From Bacillota bacterium (GTDB taxonomy: Bacteria; Bacillota_I; Bacilli_A; Izemoplasmatales; UBA1188), in NCBI GenBank assembly GCA_023410715.1, contig JAEYPN010000017.1:1-64000 (forward strand): a DNA stretch of 64,000 nucleotides, written 5' to 3'. Below the pieces are notes generated by a model. That model searched no databases. It was not told where the DNA came from and saw only the letters and a program-made list of their open reading frames with translations. Made by a program: the position numbers and the translations under genes. The number at the start of each line of letters is the position of its first letter. Positions within the stretch are counted from its first letter, which is position 1. Below are positions 52,049-60,326 of the stretch, piece after piece.

Positions 52049-52918
52049 ATGGATCTAACACCTATTATTCTTAAAAAAAAGAAAAAAATAATTCAATCGC
52101 AAGCAGTAAATTGTCAAAGTTTTAAAAGTTTTGAATATGATAAAGAGAGAAGAAATATAAAAATTTCCTTAGACTCGGAAATTGAATACTTATTACTTGA
52201 TCAAGAAAATGATATAACAGATATTAAATGCATTAATGACGCTAATGTCTTTATGTATTTGTACAATCAAAAAAATATTAATATTAATTGCTTTAAAGGC
52301 AGTAATACAAATATCTTTATGATTAATGAAATAGATTCTTTAGATCAAAAAATTAATATTAACTTAGAAAAAGATAGCAATTTAGAAATTTATAAATTTG
52401 ATTTTATAAAAGGTAATTTACATACCAATGAATTTATTAATATTATTGGAGAAAATAGTAAAGTTGAAATTAAAAGATTGAACTTCTCAAATGAAAATCA
52501 AAATATTGAACATAAAATTAACGTATTACACGATAGTATCCGTAGTACATCACATTATACTAACTTCTTATTTGCAAAAGATTCATCAAGAATTAAAGTT
52601 GATATTACCGCAAAGATTAAAGAAGGTATGTATTTATCTAATGCATCGCAAGAAAATCGTGGAGTTTTATTAGGTAAAGAAGCAGTTATTGAGGTTGATC
52701 CAAAGCTTCTGATTGATTGTGATGATGTTTTAGCATCACATGGAGCAGCAATCGGAACTATTGATCCTGAAGCATTATATTATCTTATGAGTCGCGGAAT
52801 AACAAAAGAAAATTCGGAGAAATTAATTGTTGGTTCATATTTTGAAACGTTCTATAAAGCATTAAAAAATGATGAGATAAAGGCGTACTTATTTCAGTTG
52901 GTTAATGCTATTTTTTAG
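52049..52918 (+). CDS. sufD: Fe-S cluster assembly protein SufD (short form)
   Basis: This 289-residue beta-helix protein ends with the SufB/D core: NRGVLLGKEAVIEVDPKLLIDCDDVLASHGAAIGTIDPEALYYLMSRGI (about 205-253). SufD is normally about 430 residues, so it lacks much of the N-terminal helical part. It pairs with SufB and SufC. It starts two bases after sufC. Confidence 0.9.
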   Translation: MDLTPIILKKKKKIIQSQAVNCQSFKSFEYDKERRNIKISLDSEIEYLLLDQENDITDIKCINDANVFMYLYNQKNININCFKGSNTNIFMINEIDSLDQKININLEKDSNLEIYKFDFIKGNLHTNEFINIIGENSKVEIKRLNFSNENQNIEHKINVLHDSIRSTSHYTNFLFAKDSSRIKVDITAKIKEGMYLSNASQENRGVLLGKEAVIEVDPKLLIDCDDVLASHGAAIGTIDPEALYYLMSRGITKENSEKLIVGSYFETFYKALKNDEIKAYLFQLVNAIF

Positions 52919-52929
52919 GGGGCATCACA

Positions 52930-54135
52930 ATGAATGTTAATGAGTTAAGAAAATATTTTCCACCACTAAATGATGAAACTTTAGTGTATTTAGACAATGC
53001 AGCTTCTTCATTAAAGCCAACAGTTGTTATTAATGCAATAAATGATTATTATTTAAATTATGGCTGTAATGTTAGTCGGGGAACTTATAAAATATCATAT
53101 GATGCGACAGAAATTATAGAAGAAGCAAGAAAAAAAATTGCTAAATTTATAAACGCTAGTCCTGAAGAAATTGTATTTACCAAAGGGGCATCTGACTCGT
53201 TAAATATGATCGCAAGATGTTATGGTAGTTTGCTTGAAAATGGCGATGAAATAGTAACTTCTGAGCTTGAACATCATTCAAACTTTTTACCATGGTTAAA
53301 TGTAAAAAAAGAAAAGAATTTAGAGATTCGCTTCATTGAATTAACAAAAGAAGGGCGAATTACTTTAGAAAACTTTAAAAATGTTATAAATGATAAGACA
53401 AAAGTAGTTGTATTAACTCATGTTTCAAATGTCTTAGGTTATATAACACCAATTAAAGAAATTACAAGCATTGCTCATAAGCATAATGCAATTGTGGTTT
53501 TAGACGTTGCTCAATCAATTTCACATTTAAAGGTAGATGTAAAAGACTTAGATGTTGATTTTTTAGGCTTTTCATTTCATAAAATGATGGGCCCAACGGG
53601 AATTGGTGTAATGTTTGGAAAAAAAGAATTATTAAATAAAATGCCACCGGCTGAATTTGGTGGGGATATGAATGACAACGTGGATAAAGACCAAGTTACA
53701 TATAAAGAAATACCTCATAAATTTGAAACTGGAACTCCAGCGATAGCTGAAATTTTTGGAGCTGGTGCAGCAATTGATTTTTTAAATAAAATTAATTATT
53801 TAGAACTTGAAGATTATGTAGTTGGTTTAAAAAATTATACGATGAATAAATTAAAAAAAATTGATGGAATAACGATCTATAACGAAACAGCTGAAACGGG
53901 AATTATTGATTTTAATATTAATAATGTTCATGCTCATGACTCAGTTACTTATTTTTCTGATAAAAATATCTGTTTAAGAGCTGGTCATCACTGTGCACAA
54001 TTATTAGTAAAGTGGCTTAAGGTTCCTTCAACCCTAAGAGCGTCATTTTACTTCTATAACACATATGAGGAATGTGATAAATTTGTTGCGGCTGTTAAAG
54101 ATGCAGTTAAATTTTTCCAGGAAGTGGGGTTTTAA
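52930..54135 (+). CDS. sufS: cysteine desulfurase SufS
   Basis: This 401-residue class V aminotransferase-fold enzyme has LDNAASSLKP (21-30), TKGASDSLN, ELEHHSNFLPW, the PLP lysine in GFSFHKMMGPTG (Lys218) and the catalytic cysteine in RAGHHCAQ (Cys355). It takes sulfur from cysteine and passes it to SufU. GGGG precedes the ATG. It lies 11 bases after sufD and 1 base before sufU. Confidence 0.96.
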   Translation: MNVNELRKYFPPLNDETLVYLDNAASSLKPTVVINAINDYYLNYGCNVSRGTYKISYDATEIIEEARKKIAKFINASPEEIVFTKGASDSLNMIARCYGSLLENGDEIVTSELEHHSNFLPWLNVKKEKNLEIRFIELTKEGRITLENFKNVINDKTKVVVLTHVSNVLGYITPIKEITSIAHKHNAIVVLDVAQSISHLKVDVKDLDVDFLGFSFHKMMGPTGIGVMFGKKELLNKMPPAEFGGDMNDNVDKDQVTYKEIPHKFETGTPAIAEIFGAGAAIDFLNKINYLELEDYVVGLKNYTMNKLKKIDGITIYNETAETGIIDFNINNVHAHDSVTYFSDKNICLRAGHHCAQLLVKWLKVPSTLRASFYFYNTYEECDKFVAAVKDAVKFFQEVGF

Positions 54136-54136
54136 A

Positions 54137-54574
54137 ATGAATGATTTAGAATCATTATATCGTCAAGTTATTATGGATCATTATAAAAATCCACGTAATA
54201 AAGGTTTAAAAAATGAAGAAGGTTACAAGCAGATTCACATCAAAAATCCATCTTGTGGTGATGATGTTACAATCGAAACAAAATGCGATGGACAAAGAGT
54301 TATTGATGTGAGACATGATGGAACAGGATGTTCTATTTGCTGCTCTTCAGCTAGCGTCTTATCAGAAATGATGATTGGTAAAAATATTGAAGATGCTAAA
54401 AAAGTATCAATTAATTACTTAAATATGATTACAAACAAAGAAGTCGATGAAACAGTCGATTTAGAAGAAGCAGCTGTTTATGAAGGCGTTAAAAAATATC
54501 CAGCACGTGTAAAATGTGCATCGATTGCTTGGCGTGCCTTCTTAGAGTCAATAGGCGGTGAACACCATGAGTGA
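54137..54574 (+). CDS. sufU: Fe-S cluster scaffold / sulfur carrier SufU
   Basis: This 145-residue IscU-like protein has VIMDHYKNPRNKGL, NPSCGDDVTI, HDGTGCSICCSSASVLSEMM and RVKCASIAWRA, giving the three zinc/sulfur cysteines. SufU accepts sulfur from SufS. The start MNDLESLYRQV at 54137 has GTGGGG upstream; the longer frame overlaps sufS. It overlaps sufB by eight bases. Confidence 0.96.
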   Translation: MNDLESLYRQVIMDHYKNPRNKGLKNEEGYKQIHIKNPSCGDDVTIETKCDGQRVIDVRHDGTGCSICCSSASVLSEMMIGKNIEDAKKVSINYLNMITNKEVDETVDLEEAAVYEGVKKYPARVKCASIAWRAFLESIGGEHHE

Positions 54575-55973
54575 AAAAGAAAAAGCAGAGAAAATAGTTG
54601 GTGATTATAAGTACGGATTTAAAACCGAAACTACACCATATATGGAGCTAAGTAAAGGTTTATCAATTGATAAGATTATTGAAATATCAGAAACTAAAAA
54701 TGAACCTGTCTGGATGCTAGAATATCGTTTAAAAGCATATAATGAATTTCTTAAAATGCCTAATCCAACATTTGGACCAAGTTTAGAAGAAATAAATTTT
54801 AATGATATTACTTATTACATTAAACCAACCGAAAAAATTAGTAATAAATGGGAAAATGTTCCAACAGAAATAAAGGATACATTTGATAAATTAGGTATTC
54901 CAGAAGCTGAAGCGAAGTATTTAGCTGGAGTATCAACCCAATTTGAATCAGAGGTTGTTTATCATTCAACTATTAAGGAATTAGAAGACAAAGGTGTTAT
55001 TTTTATGGACACTGATAGTGCCCTAAGGAACTACCCTGAATTAGTTAAAAAATATTTTGGAACTGTTGTACCTTATACCGATAATAAATACGCAGCGTTA
55101 AATAGCGCAGTATGGAGCGGTGGTTCATTTATTTATGTTCCAAAAAATGTTGTATTGGACAAGCCATTACAATCATATTTTAGAATTAACTCTGAACAAA
55201 TGGGTCAGTTTGAAAGAACATTAATTATTGTAGACTCATATTCAAGCTTAAATTATGTCGAAGGATGTACAGCCCCAATCTATACTAAGGAATCATTACA
55301 TGCTGCAGTTGTAGAAATTATAGTTTTAGATCATGGATATTGTCGTTATTCAACTGTTCAAAACTGGGCAAACAATATTGTTAACTTAGTAACAAAAAGA
55401 GCGAAAGTATTAGAATTTGGACACATGGAATGGATTGATGGTAATATTGGCTCCAAAATCAATATGAAGTACCCATCATGTATTTTATTTGGTGATTATG
55501 CTAAAGGAACTACTATTTCAATAGCCTTTGCATCAAAAAATCAATTTCAGGATACGGGTGCTAAAATGATTCATGTTGGTAAGAATACCTCATCTAGAAT
55601 CATATCTAAGTCAATTTCTACTCAAGGTGGCATTGTTAACTACAGAGGCGAAGTGAAGATTGGTAAAAATGCGACTAACTCAATTGGGCATGTAGAGTGT
55701 GATACCTTACTACTTGATTCAATTTCCAAATCTGATACTATTCCTAAAAATATTGTGGGAAATAATTCATCAGAAATATCACATGAAGCGACAGTCTCAA
55801 AAGTATCAGAGGATAAGATTTTTTATCTCATGAGCAGAGGAATTTGCTATGATGATGCGATGAATATGATTATCATGGGTTTTATTGAACCATTTGCAAA
55901 AGAACTTCCAATGGAATATGCAGTAGAACTAAATCAGTTAATTAAATTAGAAATGAAAGAATCAATTGGATAA
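54567..55973 (+). CDS. sufB: Fe-S cluster assembly protein SufB
   Basis: This 468-residue SufB has an N-terminal GDYKYGFKTETTPY, a central SGGSFIYVPKNVVLDKPLQSYFRIN, YVEGCTAPIYTKESLHAAVVEIIV, and an ending ISHEATVSKVSEDKIFYLMSRGI. It is the scaffold where clusters form with SufC and SufD. The start at 54567 follows GGTGAA. It is the last gene of the operon and is followed by a terminator. Confidence 0.97.
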   Translation: MSEKEKAEKIVGDYKYGFKTETTPYMELSKGLSIDKIIEISETKNEPVWMLEYRLKAYNEFLKMPNPTFGPSLEEINFNDITYYIKPTEKISNKWENVPTEIKDTFDKLGIPEAEAKYLAGVSTQFESEVVYHSTIKELEDKGVIFMDTDSALRNYPELVKKYFGTVVPYTDNKYAALNSAVWSGGSFIYVPKNVVLDKPLQSYFRINSEQMGQFERTLIIVDSYSSLNYVEGCTAPIYTKESLHAAVVEIIVLDHGYCRYSTVQNWANNIVNLVTKRAKVLEFGHMEWIDGNIGSKINMKYPSCILFGDYAKGTTISIAFASKNQFQDTGAKMIHVGKNTSSRIISKSISTQGGIVNYRGEVKIGKNATNSIGHVECDTLLLDSISKSDTIPKNIVGNNSSEISHEATVSKVSEDKIFYLMSRGICYDDAMNMIIMGFIEPFAKELPMEYAVELNQLIKLEMKESIG

Positions 55974-55979
55974 TTAAGT

Positions 55980-56022
55980 GAGCTTACTGTGTTGGATTAC
56001 AACAAAGGAAGCTCTTTTTTTT
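55980..56022 (+). terminator. intrinsic terminator of the suf operon
   Basis: GAGCTT...TGTTG, loop GATTA, CAACA...AAGCTC, then eight T; a long stem with a few mismatches. Confidence 0.82.
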
Positions 56023-56592
56023 ATGCGTTATACAAAAAAATTTAGTCAGAAAAAATAGAAATATTTTATTAGGTTATTTTGAAATTACTAAGCCTAATTA
56101 AAAAATACAACTGATGTATTATATTTTAAGATTGGGGCAAGAAAAATCTATCTATCACTAATATTAAATTTGTTTTATTGCTCAGTTATTTCATCTGATG
56201 CATCAAAGACTCCAGATTTTTTATAAACTAAAAATAATGCCCAATAAAGTATTAGAAGACATAAACACACTTAAAGAAAATGATATAAGGCAATCATAAT
56301 TTAAAAAATAGATTTTTATAAATAATTCTTTTTAAAAAATGCTTCATGGTTATGAAAATAAGTTTAGAACATTAGATTACTTACAAAAATTAATTAATGA
56401 TTATATATAATGGTACAAAAAAAAAGAATAAATTTAAAAAGGTTAAGTCCATATGCTTAGATAAAAATTCTTAAACTTATTACAATGTTAATATTAAAAT
56501 AACTTTTTTAGTTAATTACATAACTGGTTCTTTTTTTCCTAAAAAATGGTAAAATATTTATAGGAACAGACAATTCTTAAGGGAGTGATATT
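56023..56592. other. AT-rich decayed region between suf and darA
   Basis: About 570 bases with no intact gene. It holds an IS3-family transposase remnant at about 56330-56460; I see no terminal inverted repeats. The part from 56023 to 56330 shows only scattered coding-like fragments. The last 60 bases contain the leader of darA. Confidence 0.6.
56330..56460 (+). pseudogene. IS3-family transposase (OrfB) C-terminal remnant
   Basis: The plus strand reads KMLHGYENKFRTLDYLQKL followed by INDYI-stop-WYKKK and, after a frameshift in a run of nine A, RINLKRLSPYA and a stop. This is the conserved end of IS3/IS150-type transposases (normally about DYIxWYNxKRIxxKLxxLSP). It has one stop and one frameshift, so it is inactive. 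Confidence 0.72.
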
Positions 56593-56922
56593 TTGAATAA
56601 GTTAATTTTAGCTGTTGTTTCAAACGAAGATGCAAGTAGGGTAGTTAAAGGTTTGGTAAAAGGAAATTTTTTAGTTACTAAGCTTGCAACAAAGGGTGGC
56701 TTTTTGATGAATGGTAATACAACAATTATGGTTGGTATTAAGGAAGAACAAAAAGAAGATGCCTTAAAAATAATCGCTGACAACTCCAAAAAACGAACCA
56801 AAATAGTTCAAAATTCAATTTCATCGGAATTTGGATTTTTTCAGGCCATTAATCCTTTAGAAGTTGAAGTTGGTGGGGCAACAGTATTTATTATAAACGT
56901 TGAAGAGCAAATAAAACTTTAA
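56593..56922 (+). CDS. darA: cyclic-di-AMP receptor DarA/PstA (PII-like)
   Basis: This 109-residue PII-like protein has LILAVVSNEDASRVVKGLVKGNFLVTKLATKGGFLMNGNTTIMVGI (about 4-49) and a C-terminal GGATVFIINVEE, which matches the YaaQ/PstA/DarA family. It binds cyclic-di-AMP as a trimer; its downstream role is not settled. It starts with TTG after GGGAGTGAT. In B. subtilis it sits near tmk-holB, but here it is beside decayed DNA. Confidence 0.93.
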   Translation: MNKLILAVVSNEDASRVVKGLVKGNFLVTKLATKGGFLMNGNTTIMVGIKEEQKEDALKIIADNSKKRTKIVQNSISSEFGFFQAINPLEVEVGGATVFIINVEEQIKL

Positions 56923-56992
56923 CGTTTTTTTTGTAATCTTTTCTTATATTTCGACATATATTTTAATGGTTTATAGATAAGGAAGGATTTAT

Positions 56993-57694
56993 TTGTCAAA
57001 AAAAGAAAAAATTATTCTCCTCCATGGTTGGGGAATGAATAAAACAACATTTCAAAATTTGTATAATGATTTAAAAAATCATTATGAGGTATATGCCATA
57101 GATTTACCAGGATTCGGTGATGAACCAATTGATAAACCCCTGGTTCTTGATGATTATGTTGAATTTGTTAGAAACTTTATTTTAAGCAAGAAAATTGATG
57201 AACCGATTTTAATTGGTCATTCTTTTGGTGGCCGTGTAACAATTAAATATGCTTGTAAATATGAAGTTAATAAAATTGCCTTAGTTTCAACTCCGGGAAT
57301 AAAACGAAGAAAGTTAAAAGTTATCTTAAAAGTAGCTACATACAAAATCTTTAAAGGAATGTCAAAGGTCATTAAAAGTCCGCATTTACAAAGTTATCTA
57401 AATAACTTTGGATCCGATGATTATAAAAATGCATCACCTCTTTTAAAGGAAACATTAGTAAATATTGTTGGTGAAGATTTGAAACCTTATTTAAAAGATA
57501 TTAAAGCTTCGACATTATTAATTTATGGCGATAAAGATGATGTAACTCCATATTCAATTGCAAAAAGAATGAGAAGAAAAATTCCTGATTCAGGAATTGT
57601 CTTAATCAAAAATACTGGACATTTTCCGTATTTAGATAATCCTAATTATTTTAATACAGTCATTAAGTGTTTTGTAGGTGGTAAAGATGAATAG
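56993..57694 (+). CDS. alpha/beta hydrolase
   Basis: This 233-residue hydrolase has the oxyanion segment LLHGWGMNKTTF (about 9-20), DLPGFGDEP, the nucleophile elbow GHSFGGRV, a late Asp in YGDKDDVTP and a His in NTGHFPYLDNP. The substrate is unknown. A TTG start follows AAGGAAGG. It overlaps the membrane MurF gene by eight bases, and Ddl follows, so a cell-wall link is likely but not shown. Confidence 0.9.
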   Translation: MSKKEKIILLHGWGMNKTTFQNLYNDLKNHYEVYAIDLPGFGDEPIDKPLVLDDYVEFVRNFILSKKIDEPILIGHSFGGRVTIKYACKYEVNKIALVSTPGIKRRKLKVILKVATYKIFKGMSKVIKSPHLQSYLNNFGSDDYKNASPLLKETLVNIVGEDLKPYLKDIKASTLLIYGDKDDVTPYSIAKRMRRKIPDSGIVLIKNTGHFPYLDNPNYFNTVIKCFVGGKDE

Positions 57695-59186
57695 TATTTT
57701 TATTGTTTTATGCTTATTAATTATGTTTTCAAATATTTATAACTCTTTATATTTTTATCAGCTATCGCATTATAACTTATTTGAATTTATTAAAACATCA
57801 ATAAAAAAAATATCAATTATTCAGTTAATATTATTTATATTAAGTATTGTTTTAGTCTCTTCATATTTTTGCTTAATACCATTATCTTTGACTGTTCTTT
57901 ATTTGGTTTTTAAAGTTTGGCTGAAGAAAAGAAAAGTTGCTTTTAATTTAACAACGCGTATCGTAAGATTAATAATTATGATTTCATTGCTTTATTTAGT
58001 TACAATTCATTTTATTCCTGATAAATATCATTTAGTATCATGTTCTTACTTTGCTATTGTTTTTAATTTAGCTGGTGCTTTAATTATTTATCCAATCGAA
58101 TATTTGATCCAAAAGTACTACTTAAAAAAAGCGAAAACTAAATATATTCTATCAAAAAGTCAAAAGATTGGAATCACTGGCAGTTATGGTAAAACTACAA
58201 CTAAAAATATTTTAAATAGTATTTTAAAAACAAGATATTTAACCGCTGTTTCTCCACGTTCTTATAATACACTTATGGGCTTATGCAAAACAATTAATGA
58301 TAAAAACCTAGAGATGACAGACTATTTAATACTTGAATATGGGGCATCTCATAATAATGATATTAAAAAACTAATTAAGCATTTTCCAGTTGATTATGCG
58401 ATTTTAACGGATATTGGACCGATGCATCTAGAAACCTTTAAAACAATGGAAAACATTATTAATACCAAATTTCAACTTATTGAAGGCTTAAATTCAAATG
58501 GTGTAGGAATAATCAACGTTGATAATAAATATATCAGAGAATATGAGATAAAAACTAAAGCAAAAATAATTAAAGTCAGTATTGATGAGGAAAGTGATTA
58601 TCAAGCAATAAATATTAAAGAATTTCCTGATTGTACGATCTTTGATATAAAAAATCATGAAAAAATTTATCCAGATATAAAAATAAATTTAGTGGGAAGG
58701 CATAATATCTATAACACCTTGACGGCATTTGCACTTTCAAGATTTATTAAATTAGCAGAGTTTAAAATAAGACTTGGATTAACAAAAATTAAACAGGTAG
58801 AAAAAAGATTAGAAATGAAGAAATATGATAAGATGACAATTATTGATGATTCATTTAGTGCTAATCCCGTTGGAGCATCTAATGCAATTGAATATTTAAA
58901 AAGATTAGATGGTAAAAAAATCATTATTACTCCGGGTATGGTGGAGCTTGGTGATGCCTCAGATGAAGAGAATAAGAAATTAGCAGAAAAGATTAAAGAA
59001 GCATGTGATGTCTGCATCCTTGATAGCTTTAAAAACGAAAAAATTTTTACAGAAGTTTTAGGTAATAGCGAGGTCTTATATTTTGTTTATAAAAGTTTTA
59101 AAGAAGCTTATAATAAAGCTTTAACATTCTATCCAACAAGTCATAAAAATATTTTAATATTAAATGACTTACCCGATAATTATTAG
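57687..59186 (+). CDS. membrane-anchored MurF-like Mur ligase
   Basis: This 499-residue protein has an N-terminal domain of about four membrane helices (1-145), then a Mur ligase: ATP loop ITGSYGKTTTKNIL (about 162-175), the LILEYGASHNNDIKKL motif where MurF usually has EMG, DIGPMHLETF, NLVGRHNIYNTLTAFAL and DDSFSANPVGASNAI. MurF adds D-Ala-D-Ala to UDP-MurNAc-tripeptide; that enzyme is normally soluble. GGTGG precedes the ATG at 57687. Coupled to hydrolase and Ddl. Confidence 0.88.
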   Translation: MNSIFIVLCLLIMFSNIYNSLYFYQLSHYNLFEFIKTSIKKISIIQLILFILSIVLVSSYFCLIPLSLTVLYLVFKVWLKKRKVAFNLTTRIVRLIIMISLLYLVTIHFIPDKYHLVSCSYFAIVFNLAGALIIYPIEYLIQKYYLKKAKTKYILSKSQKIGITGSYGKTTTKNILNSILKTRYLTAVSPRSYNTLMGLCKTINDKNLEMTDYLILEYGASHNNDIKKLIKHFPVDYAILTDIGPMHLETFKTMENIINTKFQLIEGLNSNGVGIINVDNKYIREYEIKTKAKIIKVSIDEESDYQAINIKEFPDCTIFDIKNHEKIYPDIKINLVGRHNIYNTLTAFALSRFIKLAEFKIRLGLTKIKQVEKRLEMKKYDKMTIIDDSFSANPVGASNAIEYLKRLDGKKIIITPGMVELGDASDEENKKLAEKIKEACDVCILDSFKNEKIFTEVLGNSEVLYFVYKSFKEAYNKALTFYPTSHKNILILNDLPDNY

Positions 59187-59196
59187 GAGGATTAAG

Positions 59197-60234
59197 ATGA
59201 AAATTGGTGTATTATTTGGCGGAAAAAGTGTTGAACACGATATTTCTATTATAACAGCATTTATTATAATGAAGCATCTTAATCATGAGGTTATTCCTCT
59301 ATATCTTGATGAAGAAAATAATTTATTTACAGGTAAGAAATACTTAAGTTTTGAAAATTATAATAAAATAAAAGCCGGTAAAGTTGCAGTATTTACTAAA
59401 AAAGGAATATATACTACTCATTTTATTAAGTTAGATGCAGTTATTGTCTGCTCTCATGGAAATAATTTAGAGGATGGGCATATTGCATCTGTTATGGACT
59501 TTTATGATATACCATATAGTTCTTGCGATATTTATAGTAGCGTGATGATTCAAGATAAAATAATCATGAAAGAAATACTTAAGAACCATAAGATTTTAAC
59601 ACCTAAATATGAAGTGTTAAAAGAAGGCGATAATTTAGTAAATCTTGATTATCCAGTTATTATTAAAAGTCCAAGACTTGGTTCTTCAATTGGTATAAGC
59701 ATTTGTGAAAATCAAGAAGAGCTAAAAAGAAATTTAGAAAAATTGTTCTTATTTCATGATCAGGTAATTGCTGAAGAACTAATTAAAGATTTTAAAGAAG
59801 TAAGTATTGCATGCGTTAAAATAAATGATAATTATTTATTCTCCCATATTGAAGAAATTAGAAAGGATCAAGAATTTTTTGATTTTAAAAACAAGTATGA
59901 GTTAGATAGAAAAGACCAACCAAGAATTTTTGATAATCTCTCCTTTGAAATCATGAAAAAAGTAAAAGAAATTGGTATTAAACTTTATGATCTATTTAAC
60001 TGTTTTGGAATTGTCAGAATTGACTTGTTTATCAAAAACGAAATGATTTATGTTTGTGAATTAAATGCAATTCCGGGTTCTTTATCAATCCCATTATATC
60101 AAGGGTTAATTAAAGAAAATGAACTTCTAGATGTCATAATAAAAAACAGTTTAAAACGTTTCGAAAATACGAACGAAAACATAAATAAATTTTCGACCAA
60201 CATTTTAAAAAAAGTCGGAAGCAAAAATAAATAA
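59197..60234 (+). CDS. ddl: D-alanine--D-alanine ligase
   Basis: This 345-residue ATP-grasp ligase has VLFGGKSVEHDISIITA at the N-terminus, PVIIKSPRLGSSIGISI, the omega-loop motif FFDFKNKYELD (about 226-236) and RIDLFIKNEMIYVCELNAIPGSLSIP. The Lys-Tyr pair of the omega loop is kept, which in known enzymes favours D-Ala over D-lactate as second substrate. AGGAGG precedes the ATG at 59197. It makes the dipeptide that the upstream MurF-like enzyme would use. Confidence 0.92.
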   Translation: MKIGVLFGGKSVEHDISIITAFIIMKHLNHEVIPLYLDEENNLFTGKKYLSFENYNKIKAGKVAVFTKKGIYTTHFIKLDAVIVCSHGNNLEDGHIASVMDFYDIPYSSCDIYSSVMIQDKIIMKEILKNHKILTPKYEVLKEGDNLVNLDYPVIIKSPRLGSSIGISICENQEELKRNLEKLFLFHDQVIAEELIKDFKEVSIACVKINDNYLFSHIEEIRKDQEFFDFKNKYELDRKDQPRIFDNLSFEIMKKVKEIGIKLYDLFNCFGIVRIDLFIKNEMIYVCELNAIPGSLSIPLYQGLIKENELLDVIIKNSLKRFENTNENINKFSTNILKKVGSKNK

Positions 60235-60266
60235 AACCTCTTTTATTAAAAACGGGGTTTTTTTCT
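60233..60266 (+). terminator. intrinsic terminator of the murF-ddl operon
   Basis: AAAACCTC and GGGGTTTT form a stem (one T-G) around TTTTATTAAAAAC, then T. Confidence 0.75.
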
Positions 60267-60294
60267 TTACTTAGAACGTTTTAGATGATATAAT
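60266..60294 (+). promoter_or_regulatory. sigma-A promoter of the GH94-GH16-GH30 operon with palindromic spacer
   Basis: TTTACT (60266-60271) and TATAAT (60289-60294) are 17 nt apart. The spacer contains TAGAACGTTTTA (60272-60283), a near-perfect palindrome centred on CG like LacI-family operators. Confidence 0.6.
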
Positions 60295-60326
60295 TTAGGT
60301 AATGAAACTACGAAGGAGTTGTTATT

